From positions 144,164,073-144,228,072 of the forward strand of contig NC_035443.2 in the NCBI RefSeq assembly GCF_002127325.2: DNA of 64,000 nt. Direction: 5' to 3'. This document shows positions 11,870 to 24,154 of this stretch, piece after piece; the first letter of the stretch is position 1; each line of letters starts with the position of its first letter. This DNA comes from Helianthus annuus (taxonomy: Eukaryota > Streptophyta > Magnoliopsida > Asterales > Asteraceae). Both the position numbers and the translations under genes were made by a program. The notes under the pieces were generated by a model. That model did no database searches, was not told the origin of the DNA, and saw only the letters and a list, made by a program, of their open reading frames with translations.

Positions 11870-12542
11870 TTTGACTGTACCTGCAAAATCAACCAACACT
11901 TAGAAAAATTTCCGAAATTTTGAACAACATGACACAAAAGCGGATCTATCTGTATAGGTGACAGATAAGCGGATCTATGTGGTTCAGATAAGCGAACCAA
12001 ATAAGCGAATCACTGTTCGAGCGAACCAAGTAGTGTATGAAAAAGCGAACCCAAGTTTGTCCGTTGGAGCGGACCAAAAACTGTATATATGAGCGAACCA
12101 GAATTTGTCCGAATAAGCGGACCAGATGAGCGATTCTATCTCTTGAACAAATGAGCGAACCAGAAATGTACGTTCGAGCGGACCTGAATGTGTCCGTTCG
12201 AGCGAATCTATCAGTGAATTTTTCTGAAAAAGCGAACCAAACAGGTTATTTCAAGCGAACCTGTTTAGAATTTTGAGCGAACCTAAACAATTGTTGTCCA
12301 AAAAGCGAACCTCTTGATGTTTGAAAAGGCGAACCTATGATTTTACCCAATTTTAACCATTTTTAATCCGATTTTTAACCTAAAACTTTCTAGGGTTTGT
12401 TATTAGTATGTTTTACACGTTATATTCAATTTTTAGACAATTTCAACCGTAGGAACCACTGTAAACCGAAAAAGTATGAGAGAAAGTGAGTAGAAAAGAG
12501 ATATTTTGGCAGATTCAAGCTGTAGTAGTATGAACTCCTCGT
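11870..12542 (-). other. Copia leader with an array of AGCGAACC-type motifs
   Basis: Untranslated leader between primer site and gag. From 11939 to 12336 about 18 copies of AGCGAACC, AGCGGACC or close variants occur every 15-35 nt with unrelated spacers. The same motif occurs five times in each LTR. On the coding strand the motif reads GGTTCGCT. A splice-acceptor-like TTGATTTTGCAG ends at 11881, 11 nt before the ATG. Confidence 0.75.
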
Positions 12543-12559
12543 CCTGAGCTCTGATACCA
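12543..12559 (-). other. Primer binding site (initiator Met tRNA)
   Basis: The minus strand reads TGGTATCAGAGCTCAGG two nucleotides from the LTR end, complementary to the 3' end of plant initiator Met tRNA as in most copia elements. Confidence 0.9.
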
Positions 12560-12561
12560 CT

Positions 12562-13012
12562 TGTTGGACCGTTGTTTTGACCCGAAAAGTCAGTCAAGGT
12601 AGTTCATCTTCGTATATAAAGGCGGAATCAGTATATATGAAGTTACACAACTTGTCCTTTCAATTCCCATGCTTTTTATTGCTTTCTGAATAGATTTTGA
12701 CAGAGTTCCGTTCCACAAGCACACACATACGTCCGCTCAAATGAACATGCACATCAGGTATTTATAGGCTGAGTGGTTCGCTCATATGGACTACCATATG
12801 AGCGGACCTAAAACTTTGACGCATAAACGAACCCACCTGATTACCTAATAAGCGAACCTCCTAAGACCCTATGAGCGGACCTATTTAAACAATGTACATA
12901 AAAGCGAACCTATAGTATAAAATACATAATATGACATTCTAGACCCTCTGTTGACCTATCTTGACCTAAGACTTCACGTAGACGTAGTCAACAGACATTC
13001 CATGCATCAACA
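12562..13012 (-). repeat. 5' LTR of the copia element
   Basis: 451 bp, TG...CA, direct repeat of 2466-2912. It retains the minus-strand TATA box CTATAAATACC (complement of 12758-12768), so transcription of the element would start downstream of it. Confidence 0.95.
12759..12766 (-). promoter_or_regulatory. TATA box of the copia 5' LTR
   Basis: Minus strand TATAAATA within CCTATAAATACC. The other LTR has a 4-nt deletion exactly here. Confidence 0.6.
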
Positions 13013-13110
13013 AGAACCCTTCAAAGCCTTGAAGCCTCGAAGCCTTTAAGTAATAAAAGCAGTGTGTAAAAGTCAGAAGCCTTTGAGCCTACACCTCAAA
13101 CACCTCTGAC

Positions 13111-13120
13111 TTGGGGGGGC
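13111..13120 (+). other. Polypurine tract of the Tat-like element
   Basis: TTGGGGGGGC directly precedes an LTR starting TGATGACGGGGG, the normal order at a 3' LTR on the + strand. Confidence 0.6.
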
Positions 13121-13873
13121 TGATGACGGGGGTAGCCCAAGCCTCAATAATATGACTAAAACACATAACAACCTAAAAGGTTAAATGGTTAAAAGGTTCA
13201 AAACCGGCGAGTTATAGTGAGCAGCAAAAGGAACAAGCACAGTAATCAGTCACATCACTGATAACCCACCAACTCTTCTCTCAGCCGTAAAAGTGGCATG
13301 TGCAAAAGAGAACACCCTTTTACCCCCAGGTCCAAAGCCTTCAACCCCTGAACGAGTAAGTCCCCTACTGTAGCAGAGGTTTACTAGTCAAAGGTTTCCC
13401 CTATAGGAAGAAGCTTTCTCTATAAATGACAAACCATGTCATTCATTCCAGACATTCCGATCAGCCCAGATCTTCCTTATCTCTGATCTTCTTTCTTCCC
13501 CCTCGAGAACTTGCTTCATGCATGCTTCTCTTCTTCACTTCAAATAACATAACTTCACTAACTCAAACATCTGAGGCTGAACTTCTTTCAGCCAAAGATT
13601 TTAAGTGAATAACAACATAACTAGTGAACCTCCTCCTACGTCTAGGAAGCGTAGGGGGGCCCCGCGACCTGCGTTAGGCAAACTTCAACCCTTGAAGCCT
13701 CTGACCTAACCAGTCTGTCCACTACCCTTGGTCTCGTATTTGTTGTAACAACAGTATGGGTCATAAAGACGACCATTTTCTAAGCATACTTATAAGTTTA
13801 ACCCCAACTATACAAGCCTATTCTCCCTTAGTAATTGGCTAACGCTTTTATTATAGGTTTGAGTGACAGATCA
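13121..13873 (+). repeat. LTR of the Tat-like element
   Basis: About 753 bp from TGATGACGG to CAGATCA, with inverted TGAT/ATCA ends. It contains a TATA box, TATAAAT at 13421-13427. It is preceded by a polypurine tract and followed by a primer-site-like leader, so it is bordered by both a 3' end and a 5' start. The partner LTR is not in the window, so the limits rest on termini only. Confidence 0.6.
13421..13427 (+). promoter_or_regulatory. TATA box in the Tat-like LTR
   Basis: TCTCTATAAATGAC about 30 nt before a pyrimidine-rich CATTCATTCC stretch, a plausible transcription start. Confidence 0.45.
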
Positions 13874-13909
13874 TCCTTAAATTGGCGACTACAGAATCCG
13901 TCCTAAACT
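13874..13909 (+). repeat. Leader repeat copy 1 of the Tat-like element (left half)
   Basis: TCCTTAAATTGGCGACTAC starts right after the LTR. It is the first copy of an 84-bp direct repeat whose second copy is 36582-36664. The copy is split by the three-LTR element and continues at 36529. TTGGCGACT resembles the Arg-tRNA primer sites of Tat/Ogre elements. Confidence 0.55.
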
Positions 13910-16269
13910 TGTAACACTCGTCTTATAATTTCATTTTATAACCATAAAATACGGACTTTTTAAATTCGAAATACATGACCAACAAAAACTTAGTTAATAA
14001 CTAAGATGTACGTCGTTATAGTATTTCGACGTAGTCGACTAACTAGATTAAAATGTTCAACATTCAAAAGAGTTTACAAAACAACATGTTTTAAACTAGA
14101 TTAGATTAGCGCGGAAGCATTCAAAACTTGTGTTCGGTTCTTGATTCCCTTGCTTGATCAACATCCACAACAAACGAGCATCACCTATGGTCAAAACCAC
14201 AATAATCGTTAGTTTTGTCATCTTAATATTAAGTAAAAACGAGTTTTATTGCTTAAATAATGAAAAACAAACAAATTAACTGCCAAACTGTGAGCCACGG
14301 TTCAGGACTGTGGCCCACGGTTCGCCCAGCTCAAAATAGAACTACCAGACTGTGAGCCACGATTCAGGACTGTGGCCCACGGTTCGCCCAGCTCAAAACA
14401 GAATTGCCAGACTGTGAGCCACGGTTCAGGACTGTGGCCCACGGTTCGCCCAGCTCAGCCTTCTTATATTTTTTTTTCGCTTAATTCCCCATAACTTTTT
14501 ACTTACATATCCGTTTTAGTCGATTCTTTTTCCTATATGTCCGTATTAAAATTACGGATCTAACCATATAAATTTCACTTAACGAAACCCGGATTATGAA
14601 CGAATGGCCCACAAAATCCTTGTTTCGATTATTCGACCCATTAACTATATGTGCAATTTGTTCTCCAATTTATTCTTTGGCATTCTAATCTTATTTACCC
14701 ATTCCTCGAGCTAGAAATTCTTTGCGTATCCGTACCATTACATGGCTTTATGCTCGTATTCGAATTTCGTGCTTGTTTTCTATAGATTCAAGCATTGCCA
14801 CTTTATGGAATTCTTACAACTAGTTTCTACCATTTGACCCGATAACACGGATTCATAACCTTAACTTAGTATAACCATTCATTGCTAAAATTGCTATCTA
14901 GCTCTAGCGCAATATGAGACTTTCAAATCTTTACGCACAAGAATCAATAAAGACATAGTTTTGACCCGTTTGGTTGACGAGTGAAAATCCTCACTTTAAT
15001 GTCAAGCCAAACTATTTCTAACCAATATTTTGACCCGTTCTCTATGATACACCGAACGATTCTAACCTTTCATTTCAACCCGTGTGGTTTATTCCCACCA
15101 TACTTTAACCATTTACTTTGACCCATTTGGTTTGCCGAGTGAACTTCGTCACTTCCACGGCTTACCAAACATACTCTAATCATTAAATTTGATCCGTTTA
15201 TTCTATCGAGTGAACTTCGTCACTTCAATGACACATCAGATGTGCATATCACACCACGATACTATTAACAAGATATAACTAAACATTCTTGCATAACGTA
15301 ACGAAACTAATAGTTACGTACCTTCAAAGCACTCCCTTCAAGCGCGTATCACCACCGACTTGTCCGCTTGACGTCCCGGTTTCCTTGCCTATAGAGTTCA
15401 ATCACAATTTATTTAGAACTCATTTCTTCACATATATCGTATAGTTTGCCGAAACTTTACAAATATGCGTTTTAGCTCTAATTTCAGTTTTAAGCCTTCT
15501 TTGAGGCATTTTTACAAACACCTTAAAGGCACAAATTTCTCACAATTCATTATCAAGTTCATAACTTGTTATATAGCCAAGATTAACGTCATCCGGACAA
15601 TTTCATATAAATTTTAACATCAACCAACTAGAAATTACTTCATAAAAATCAGATTACACTAGAACAACAACCAAAATCCTAGTGTTTGTCAAGTTCCCAC
15701 AAAACCCACTAATCACCTTCATTGGTGTTTATGGAATTCACAAGAATTAAGCATGATTTCAACATATAATTGTCTAGGGTTCACTCCTAGACACAATATT
15801 ATTCCTATATCATTCATGCGACAACAAATTTCGAGTTCTCTAATTTCATACAGAAATTCAAGTAGAGATTTCTTATAAAATTCACATACCTTATGATCCC
15901 CTTACAGTGGAGATCACCAATCTAAGCTCGAATTTCGTTTTGGAACTGATTTGCCTTCTTGATTTGATCAATTTTGTAAGCTAGGGTTTGGGTTTTTGAG
16001 AGCTCTTTTGGCTCCTGTGATTTACACGACCAGAACACACACTTTAGTGTGTGTTTTGGTGTTTTGTTTTTTAATAAATAAAACCCATTTTAACTTTTGT
16101 TACACGTTAGCCCCTTTACTTATTCAAGTTTTGTAAAGGGTATTTTAACCATGTTTATTCTATTATGTCAAGACACTAACTAACTAGGTTATTTATTCCT
16201 ATTTATTTTATCTTGACGATTACCGATGTTTAGTTTAAAATATAATATTTATATTTTCGGGGTGTTACA
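13910..16269 (-). repeat. LARD LTR 1 (3' LTR)
   Basis: 2360 bp, on + TGTAACACTCG...GGGGTGTTACA. It holds three tandem copies of a 61-62-bp unit at 14280-14459 (GTGAGCCACGGTTC / GGCCCACGGTTCGCC). By rough hand count it differs from LTR 2 by about 1 %. Confidence 0.92.
14280..14459 (-). repeat. 61-bp tandem repeat inside the LARD LTR
   Basis: Three units start at about 14289, 14350 and 14412. Each unit contains two half copies of a C/GCCACGGTTC motif. The same array is present in LTR 2 at 32121-32299. Confidence 0.9.
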
Positions 16270-16306
16270 AGTCTACCCCCTTAAAGAGGTTTCGTCCTCG
16301 AAACCT
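16270..16306 (-). other. LARD polypurine tract and adjacent hairpin
   Basis: On the minus strand a stem AGGTTTCG (complement of 16299-16306), loop AGGA, stem CGAAACCT (complement of 16287-16294) is followed by AAGGGGGTAGACT and the LTR 17 nt later. The second internal copy has the same block at 34125-34162. Confidence 0.75.
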
Positions 16307-16776
16307 TTATCACGTAATTCAATGGGTTAAATTTAATGAACCTGATTTTGGCGATTAACTTTGGGCTTTGCTCGCGTTCACTAATCTTACTAGGGAATTA
16401 TAGTAACGTCCTTTTGGTTTCTAAGCGTATGCGCCTTTTACGTGTAAGGCCTCATGGGCCGTTACCTTCGGCTCTTATCCTTTATCTTTATTGATTGCTC
16501 GTCTTAGCGGTTAGACTTACTAGTCACCGGTTACCTTATACCCCATTGCCCGGGTATATCCACTTTGTCTTCTTAAGTCTTACAAACTTCTATTATCCCC
16601 AATTTATAGTTCACGCTATAACGTGATTATATTCCATATTACTTTTCTTAACCATGATCGTTTCACGTCATGTTTAAGTTTATATAAAACTTTTCATTAC
16701 CGAAAATCTTCATTTTTGTCAACCAGACCCTTCATGATCTCTTCATTTAAACTCATTTAATTAACTTAGCGAAACC
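16307..16776 (-). other. LARD internal region A, left part (non-coding)
   Basis: No protein motif or long frame on either strand. It is repeated almost identically in internal region B (34163-34631), where it runs on without the Athila insertion. The Athila target site is at its end. Confidence 0.8.
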
Positions 16777-18367
16777 TGATGTACTGCAAAGTACATATGT
16801 TTATAGTGTATATTTCGGTCAGTTTTCAGTCGTTTAGAGTCTAGTTTAGGTTAGAACTGCGATACTGCTGACGTTAAGCTTTGATTTCAGGTCCCGTAGC
16901 TTAAAGTGTTGAAAAACGAGCAAAACCGAGCAGTTTGGAAGAAAATCGGGATTCGTACGCGCGTCGGGAAGACCTGGAAGATGATCAGAATAAAAAAATA
17001 AAAATAATATATATGGGAGGCGCCGCGTGACGCGACACCCCCTAGGCGTCACGCGATGGGTGCTGATTTCCGGGAAAATTAGGGTTTTGTTGAATTGAAT
17101 GAAAAGAAACTGAACACAACTCTGAATACGAATCAAGAAACCCTAGGACGAATTTCAGAGGTGATTTTGAGCATTCTGGAGTATTTTGCCGAACGGGAAT
17201 CATCCGGTTGAAGCTTGGATCGTGAGAGTGAAGATCTTTCGGGTTTTATCTCCCGGTGTTCCTTATTTTCGCGTTTTCGATACTTTACGATGAATTCTTG
17301 TTTTGAACTTGTTTTGTTTGTTTTGAACATCATGTTTCTTGGCTAGACTTTAGATACTACCTAGATTTGATGATGGTTTAATTTACTTATGGATCTTTTA
17401 ACGGTTTTTATTGAATTGATTATGGATTGACTTTGAAAGTAACGTGTTCTAGATTTTCTGATTTGGTGCGTGTGCATATTTACTTTTGATTGTGGATTGT
17501 TTACTGTTTCACATAGATTTTGGTGGATGTCTTTCACATAATAGATCTGTGTTGATTATTTGTATCCTTGCGGGTTCGGGTGATCTTTGGGTAAATCGGC
17601 CGATAGCCTTAGAAACAGTAATTAAAATATAATTAGAAGTAAATATTCTGCTTAACTTGTCGCTGAGAGGCTCGAGTTAGTTATTAGGTCGCGGTGCAGT
17701 ATATAGCTAATTGAGATTTTGAGAGAAGTCGACGTTAGTTCCCTAATTGCATTTGTGTCTAGTAAACCAAGTCAGAACCTAGAATTGCCTTAGATTGTCG
17801 CGCTGAGAGGTAGATAGTCGTATTAGGGCACTTTTAGAGTCGTTAGAGGACTGAGAGGAAATCTAACAGTCGGTAATCATAACAGCCTTGTAGGGTTTCC
17901 TAGGTTTCTTCCTGAGAAGGGTCGGGAAGTCTTAGCATTGAAATACCTTAAGGTTTAGTATTTTACGATCCCGGCTCCATACATCAATAAAACCGTTAGA
18001 AGTCCATTAGTAGTTAAACTGGATTCAAGTCTAGGTAGTCCTTAATCGCATCTGAATTAAAACCCTAGTTTCATTCGTAATTTAGTTTAATTTCAATTTA
18101 ATCACAATTTTAGTATTTTAGTAAACCCCCCCCCCCCAAACACAATATTTGTTTAGTCGTGTCAGTGTCTAGTCTAAATTTAGTCGTTAACGTAATTCAT
18201 TAGAGTCCTTGTGGGTTCGACATCCGGACTTACTTTTCTGTGCTAGAGTCGACCGGTACACTTGCCGGTGAGTAGTTTAGTCAGGTTAAAGAGTCTAGAT
18301 TTTTATTACTTGAGTCATAATTTAGGGTAATTTTAGTTTAATTAGTTGAACTACTTTTTCCACATCA
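16777..18367 (+). repeat. 5' LTR of the Athila element
   Basis: 1591 bp, repeated at 28489-30088. It carries a TATATATA stretch near 17007, then a GC-rich block (CGCGTGACGCG, CCTAGGC, CACGCGATGGG at about 17021-17060) and an AAACCCTAG motif at about 17140. A C13 run at about 18126 differs in length between the LTRs. Confidence 0.94.
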
Positions 18368-18373
18368 AGTTTT

Positions 18374-18392
18374 TGGCGCCGTTGCCGGGGAC
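18374..18392 (+). other. Primer binding site (Asp tRNA)
   Basis: TGGCGCCGTTGCCGGGGAC, six nt after the LTR, is the typical Athila primer site complementary to Asp tRNA. Confidence 0.9.
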
Positions 18393-18561
18393 TCTTGGCA
18401 ATTGCGTTAACTGCTTTGTTTGGATTTCAACTGATATCGTTACGTGCTTTTTTGTGTGTTTGTGAGTCGTAGGAGTCCAAGTAGTTTTAGTGTCTTTTTC
18501 GTATTTCTTTGAGTCTTTTATTGGAGTTGACTTACTTGTTTTATTCTTGGTTTTGCAGTTC

Positions 18562-21500
18562 ATGCCCCACACGCGTTCGCAGGGACCAGTGAAGCCACCA
18601 ATTGACAAGTCTTCCTTCTCCACACCAATCCCTCAGGTTCGAAAACCCCCAACTTCATCTTCAGCCCTTTCTGACTCTACACTTCCATCTAAACCACCGA
18701 ACTACGACTTCACCCCGAAGTCATCACCCCATAATTCCCCACCACCCTCCCGTCACCCTAGTCCACCACCAGTTCACCAAATGGCCGAAAACCAAACTGT
18801 CAACCAGCGTTCCACCACGGGTTTTACCGCAAACTCACCCATCACCCTCCCTGTAATCACCAATGATAAGTCTTGGCAAATTCCTTCATACATCATGACT
18901 GCCATTAACAACTCTTGTCAGTTTCACGGTCGTGATGACGAGGACGCGCCAGCACATATCAACCGTCTCACCCGTCTGTGTAGCACCTTCGGCATCGAAG
19001 GTGTGAATCTTGATGCCCGCTATCTCCAAGTTTTCCCCTTTTCGCTTGCTGGCCGCGCAGCCACCTGGCTTGATTTGCAGCCGGCAGGTACTTACACCAC
19101 TTGGGCTGGACTTAGAGATGCCTTCCTTGCTAAGTATTTTCCACCTGCGAAGGCCTCCCGCCTTCGAGATCAGATTCATTCCTTCAGAATGGAGCCTGAC
19201 GAACCTTATCACTTAGCATGGGAGAGGTTTCAAACATTGCTCTCGCGTTGTTCCCAACATGGACTGTCGGATTGGGCCTTAGTAGAAAAATTTTATAATG
19301 GTCTTACCCCTGAGTGCAAGGCCCGATTCGACACATCCGCAGAAGGCCACCTAATGGGAAAGAAAACTGTGGCTGACTGCAACGACCTCTTTGAGAGCTT
19401 CGCTCATGCTGATATAGATCATAGTGCTACCGGCAGGAATTCCAATCCTGTGATTACTTCCTCATCTTCTCGAGGAGTGAATCAAGTCGTTTCAGACTCA
19501 AAGGTAATATCTCAGCTTGACTATATCACCAAAGAGTTGCTAGAAATTAAGAAGAAGGTAGATAGATGCGAGGTTTGTAGAGGGGAACATGACACCATAG
19601 ATTGCCCAACCATCACCCTAGAGCAGGTCGAGTATTTAGCAGGTCAAAATAGGGGTCCAACTAACCCGTTCAACAACAGTAACTCTAATTGGCGTGCTAA
19701 CAATTATCGCTCCTTAGGTAACCCCCCTGGTTTTCCGTCAGGTCAATACCAAAGTAGGGGGCCAGGTTTTTATTCTAGTGGGGGGGGGTCGGGTCAAACA
19801 GGTCAATTTGCTAGTTCAGGTTCAGGGGGGCAGTTCAGAGGTGAGGGGTCAAACCAAGAGGTTCAACCTAAGAGTGAGGGGTCGGGTGGTAGTTTGTCTA
19901 GGATAGAGGACCTTCTTTCCCAATTATTGGTTAAGGATCAGGCTACCCAACGTACCTTAGAGGACCACGCTACGCTCCTAAAGAATAATCATTCAAGCTT
20001 CTTAGACCTTCAAAGGCAAGTTGGGGATATTGCACGCCAGTTGCAAGAACGACCTCCCGGTCAATTTTCGGGCAACACAAGGCCCAACCCATCTGGCTCT
20101 TTGAAGGCAATTTCGACCCGTAGTGGTAGGACCTTAGGAGAGGTAGTGAGACCCGAGAGTGTTGAGATAGAAGATGAGGACCCCGTAGATGAGGAGATTG
20201 AAATGGAGACGCCCGGTAAAGTGCAACCTAGGTTAATCCCAGAAAGTACCGCACACACCGGGGGGCCTTCGAGTGAGAAGAGTGTAGGAAAGAAACCCAT
20301 TCAAGTTGTCCCATCACCCAATGTTGATATTTCCCGTGCTCCGTTTCCTTCCCGCCTTAAAAATCAAACCTATTCCAAAGAGTACGGGAAATTTTTAGAG
20401 ATCTTTAAGCAGCTTAGGATCAACCTTCCTTTTATAGAAGCTCTTCAATCAATGCCGAAATATGCAAAATTCCTAAAAGACCTTCTAAAACGCAAGGATA
20501 GGTTAGGAGAGGTTTCTAACATCCCCCTTAGTGGAGGATGTTCCACCGTAGTGTTGAATAAGGTTCCGGAAAAATTGACGGATCCGGGCCTTTTTACCAT
20601 CCCGTGCTTGTTTGGGAGTGATACCGAGTGTAGGGCCCTAGCCGATCTAGGAGCGAGTATAAACCTAATGCCATATTCATTGTATGAGAGGTTAGGTCTA
20701 GGAGAGTTGTCACCTACACGCATGTCTTTGTCGCTAGCCGATAGGTCCGTTAAGTATCCACGAGGCATTATTGAAAACCTTCTAGTCAAAGTGGATAAGT
20801 TCGTCTTCCCCGTAGACTTTGTCGTTCTTGATATGGAAGCCGACGAAAAGGTTCCCATTATTCTAGGACGCCCATTCTTGTGTACCGCCAAGGCCATCAT
20901 CGATGTCTTTGACGGGAAAATCACACTTCAAGTTGGCGAGGAGAGGGTCACTTTCGAGATAGCACGCTCCATGGAACACCCTAGTCCTTGTCATTCGGTC
21001 TATTTCATAGAGTCTTTCTTATCTTGTGTTGACCATTGCTTTGACTATATTAGTGGAGCCGACCTAGTCGAGAGTAGGATAGAGGATGTAGTTGAGAAGG
21101 TAGAGGAGATTGTTAGTGAGAGTGAAGAGGTAGACGAGGACGAGTGGGTCCCCGAAGTGCTAGAATTGAGTGAAATTAAGAGTGAGAGTGAGAGTACTCC
21201 TATAGAGAAACCCGCCCCTTTAGAACTCAAGGTCCTCCCGTCCCACTTAGAGTACACTTTCTTAGGTGAGGGTTCCGAGTTTCCCGTCATTATTTCGTCT
21301 AAGTTAGAGGAGGGAGAGAAGGGTAGGTTATTAGAGGTGTTGAGAGTGAATAGGGAAGCCATTGCATGGCGTCTTTCGGATATCAAGGGCATAAGCCCCG
21401 CCTATTGTACCCACCGGATACTCATGGAAGATGACTATAAGCCGGTGGTGCAACCTCAAAGGCGCCTAAATCCGAACATGCAAGAGGTTGTTAAGAAAGA

Positions 21501-24154
21501 GGTTCTTAAGTTGTTAGATGCCGGGGTGATCTACCCCATTTCCGATTCACCATGGGTTAGCCCGACCCAAGTCGTCCCAAAAAAGGGTGGGATGACGGTG
21601 ATCATGAATGAAAAGAACGAGTTAATCCCTTCCCGTACCGTTACCGGTTGGCGTGTATGCATAGACTATCGAAAGTTAAACGATGCCACCCGGAAAGACC
21701 ACTTCCCCTTACCATTCATTGACCAAATGTTGGAGCGTCTAGCGGGTCAACAATTCTATTGTTTTCTCGATGGATTTTCGGGTTATTTTCAGATCCCATC
21801 GCCCCGGAGGATCAAGATAAAACGACATTCACATGCCCTTACGGCACTTATGCGTATCACCGCATGCCTTTCGGGTTATGCAACGCTCCGGCAACTTTCC
21901 AAAGATGCATGGTTGCCATATTCCAAGACATGCTTGAGACTTCCATGGAGGTTTTCATGGATGACTTCTCGGTTTATGGCACCAATTTTGAACAATGTCT
22001 TTCTAATCTTGATAGGATGCTTAAGAGGTGCATAGAGACAAATCTTATGTTGAATTGGGAGAAGTGTCACTTTATGGTGACAGAGGGGATAGTGTTAGGA
22101 CACAAGGTGTCGAGAGAGGGAATAGAGGTGGATAGGGCCAAGATAGATACCATAAGTAGATTGCCTCCACCTACTAGTGTTAAGTCCGTTAGGAGCTTTC
22201 TAGGTCATGCGGGCTTTTATAGGCGTTTTATAAAAGATTTTTCCAAAATCACACGCCCGATGACTAGGCTTTTAGAGAAGGATGTACCTTTCGTCTTCGA
22301 CGAGGAGTGCATCAAGGCGTTCGACTTCTTGAAAGAAAAACTTGTTAGTGCCCCGATACTTGTTTCGCCCAATTGGAGTTTACCTTTCGAGCTCATGTGT
22401 GACGCAAGCGATTATGCCGTAGGTGCGGTCCTAGGTCAAAGAGTCGATAAACACTTTCATCTGATCTACTACGCGAGCAAAACTCTAAACGATGCTCAAG
22501 AGAACTATACCACGACGGAAAAGGAACTCTTAGCCGTAGTGTTTGCGTTTGATAAGTTTCGCTCATATCTCGTGCTTTCCAAAACCACCGTGTTCACCGA
22601 CCATTCCGCTTTGCGATTTCTGTTTCAAAAGAAAGACGCAAAGTCGCGTCTTATTAGATGGATTCTTTTGCTCTCCGAATTTGACATAGAAATTAAGGAT
22701 AAAAAGGGAGCGGAAAATGTGGCCGCCGACCACTTGTCACGATTAGAGGATCCAAAGAGAGAGGAGGTTCGTGAGGATTCCATAGGAGATACCTTTCCCC
22801 ACGAAACCATAGACTTTGTTAGTGCCGAGGTAGAGGGTTTGCCATGGTTCTCGGATTTGGCAAACTATTTAGCAACCGGAGATCTTGTGAGGGGTATGTC
22901 CTACCAACAAAAGAAAAAAGCTTCTTAGGGAGGCTAGGAAGTACATTTGGGACGACCCTTACCTCTTTAGGATAGGTGGAGATAGAGTGCTTAGGAGATG
23001 CGTTTCAAAGGAGGATGGTTTAGACATCCTTAGACATGTGCACGAGGGTTTAACGGGAGGCCATCATGGGGCGAATGTGACGGCACAAAAGGTATTTGAT
23101 AGTGGGTTTTATTGGCCAACGGTAGTTAAGGATGCCGTAGAGTTTGTTAGGACTTGTGACCGTTGCCAACGTACCGGCAACATCTCATCCAAGGATGAAA
23201 TGCCTCAAAATCCCATCCAAGTCTTGGAAATCTTTGACGTATGGGGCATTGACTTCATGGGACCTTTCCCATCCTCTAGTGGGAATAGGTACATCCTCGT
23301 GGCCATTGACTACGTTTCGAAGTGGGTCGAAGCTCAAGCTTTGCCCACCAATGATGCCCGAGTGGTAGTGAGATTCCTTAAGAAGCTATTCACGCGTTTC
23401 GGAGTCCCTAAAGCTATCATAAGTGACCGTGGCACACATTTTTGCAATTCCGCCATGGAAAAGGCACTTGCACGCTACGGTGTCACTCATCGTCTTTCCA
23501 CCGCGTACCACCCGCAAACTAGTGGCTAAGTAGAGAATGCTAACCGAGGGGTGAAGAGAATCTTAGAGAAAACGGTAGGAAAAAGTAGAAAGGATTGATT
23601 GGTCGGAAAAGCTCGACGACGCTTTGTGGGCTTTCCGTACCGCCTATAAGACACCGTTAGGCACAACACCCTTTATGATTGTGTATGGCAAAGCTTGCCA
23701 TCTTCCGGTAGAATTAGAGCATAGGGCGTTGTGGGCATTAAAAACCGTAAACCTTGACCTTACCGAAGCTGCAAGGAGGAGATTCTTCCAGATTCATGAG
23801 TTGGAAGCATTGAGGGATGCCGCCTATGAAAGATCATGGAGTATCAAGGAGAAAACCAAGGCATTGCATGATAGGCGGTTGCGAGGTTTGAAAGATTTTA
23901 AGGTAGGTGACAAAGTCCTTTTGTTCAATTCACGGTTGAAATTGATAGCAGGAAAATTGAAATCGAGATGGAGTGGCCCATATGTGGTGAAAGAAGTGTT
24001 TCCATACGACACGGTTGAGCTATACGATGAGGTCGACAAAGGTGTGTGGAAGGTAAACGGTCATAGACTGAAACATTACTTGGGAGGTCCTATTGATACT
24101 ACTGAAGAGGAAGAAATTCCTCTAGAGGACCCACCTACCTTCATCGATCAGTGA
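18562..24154 (+). pseudogene. Athila gag-pol, broken by frameshifts and a stop
   Basis: Start ATG at 18562 (MPHTRSQG), preceded by the splice-acceptor-like TTGGTTTTGCAG ending at 18558. Gag (about residues 100-300) has FPFSLAGRAATWLDLQP and the FLAKYFPPAK motif; a knuckle CEVCRGEHDTIDC is near residue 336; the Athila-style protease DLGASINLMP is near residue 693. The reverse transcriptase starts with VCIDYRKLNDATRKDHFPLPFID. A one-base loss in the C run 21795-21797 moves the rest (FMDDFSVYG, RNase H with CDASDYAVGAVLG) to another frame. A one-base gain in the A run 22914-22919 breaks the frame after RNase H. The integrase ([34 protein letters not shown]) is cut by a Gln-to-TAA change at 23527-23529 and a 4-nt GATT duplication near 23593. 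The C-terminal integrase part 23624-24154 ends without a chromodomain, as expected for Athila. Confidence 0.93.

Larger units (their letters stand above)
2466..13012 (-). mobile_element. Ty1/copia retrotransposon, SIRE/Maximus-like, complete with LTRs
   Basis: A 10.5-kb element on the minus strand. LTRs of 447 and 451 bp begin TGTTG and end CAACA. The 5-bp target duplication AGAAC is at 2461-2465 and 13013-13017. A Met-tRNA type primer site lies next to the right LTR and a polypurine tract next to the left LTR. The gene order protease, integrase, reverse transcriptase, RNase H is that of copia. The long gag with extended coil, the long leader and the 1.6-kb untranslated 3' region suggest the SIRE lineage (inference). 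The LTRs differ by about 10 substitutions and one 4-nt indel, about 2.2 % by hand count. Confidence 0.93.

Noticed and set aside
11939..12336. CRISPR-like array
   Set aside because: Repeats are only 8 nt, spacers vary in length, no cas genes, and the context is a plant retrotransposon leader.
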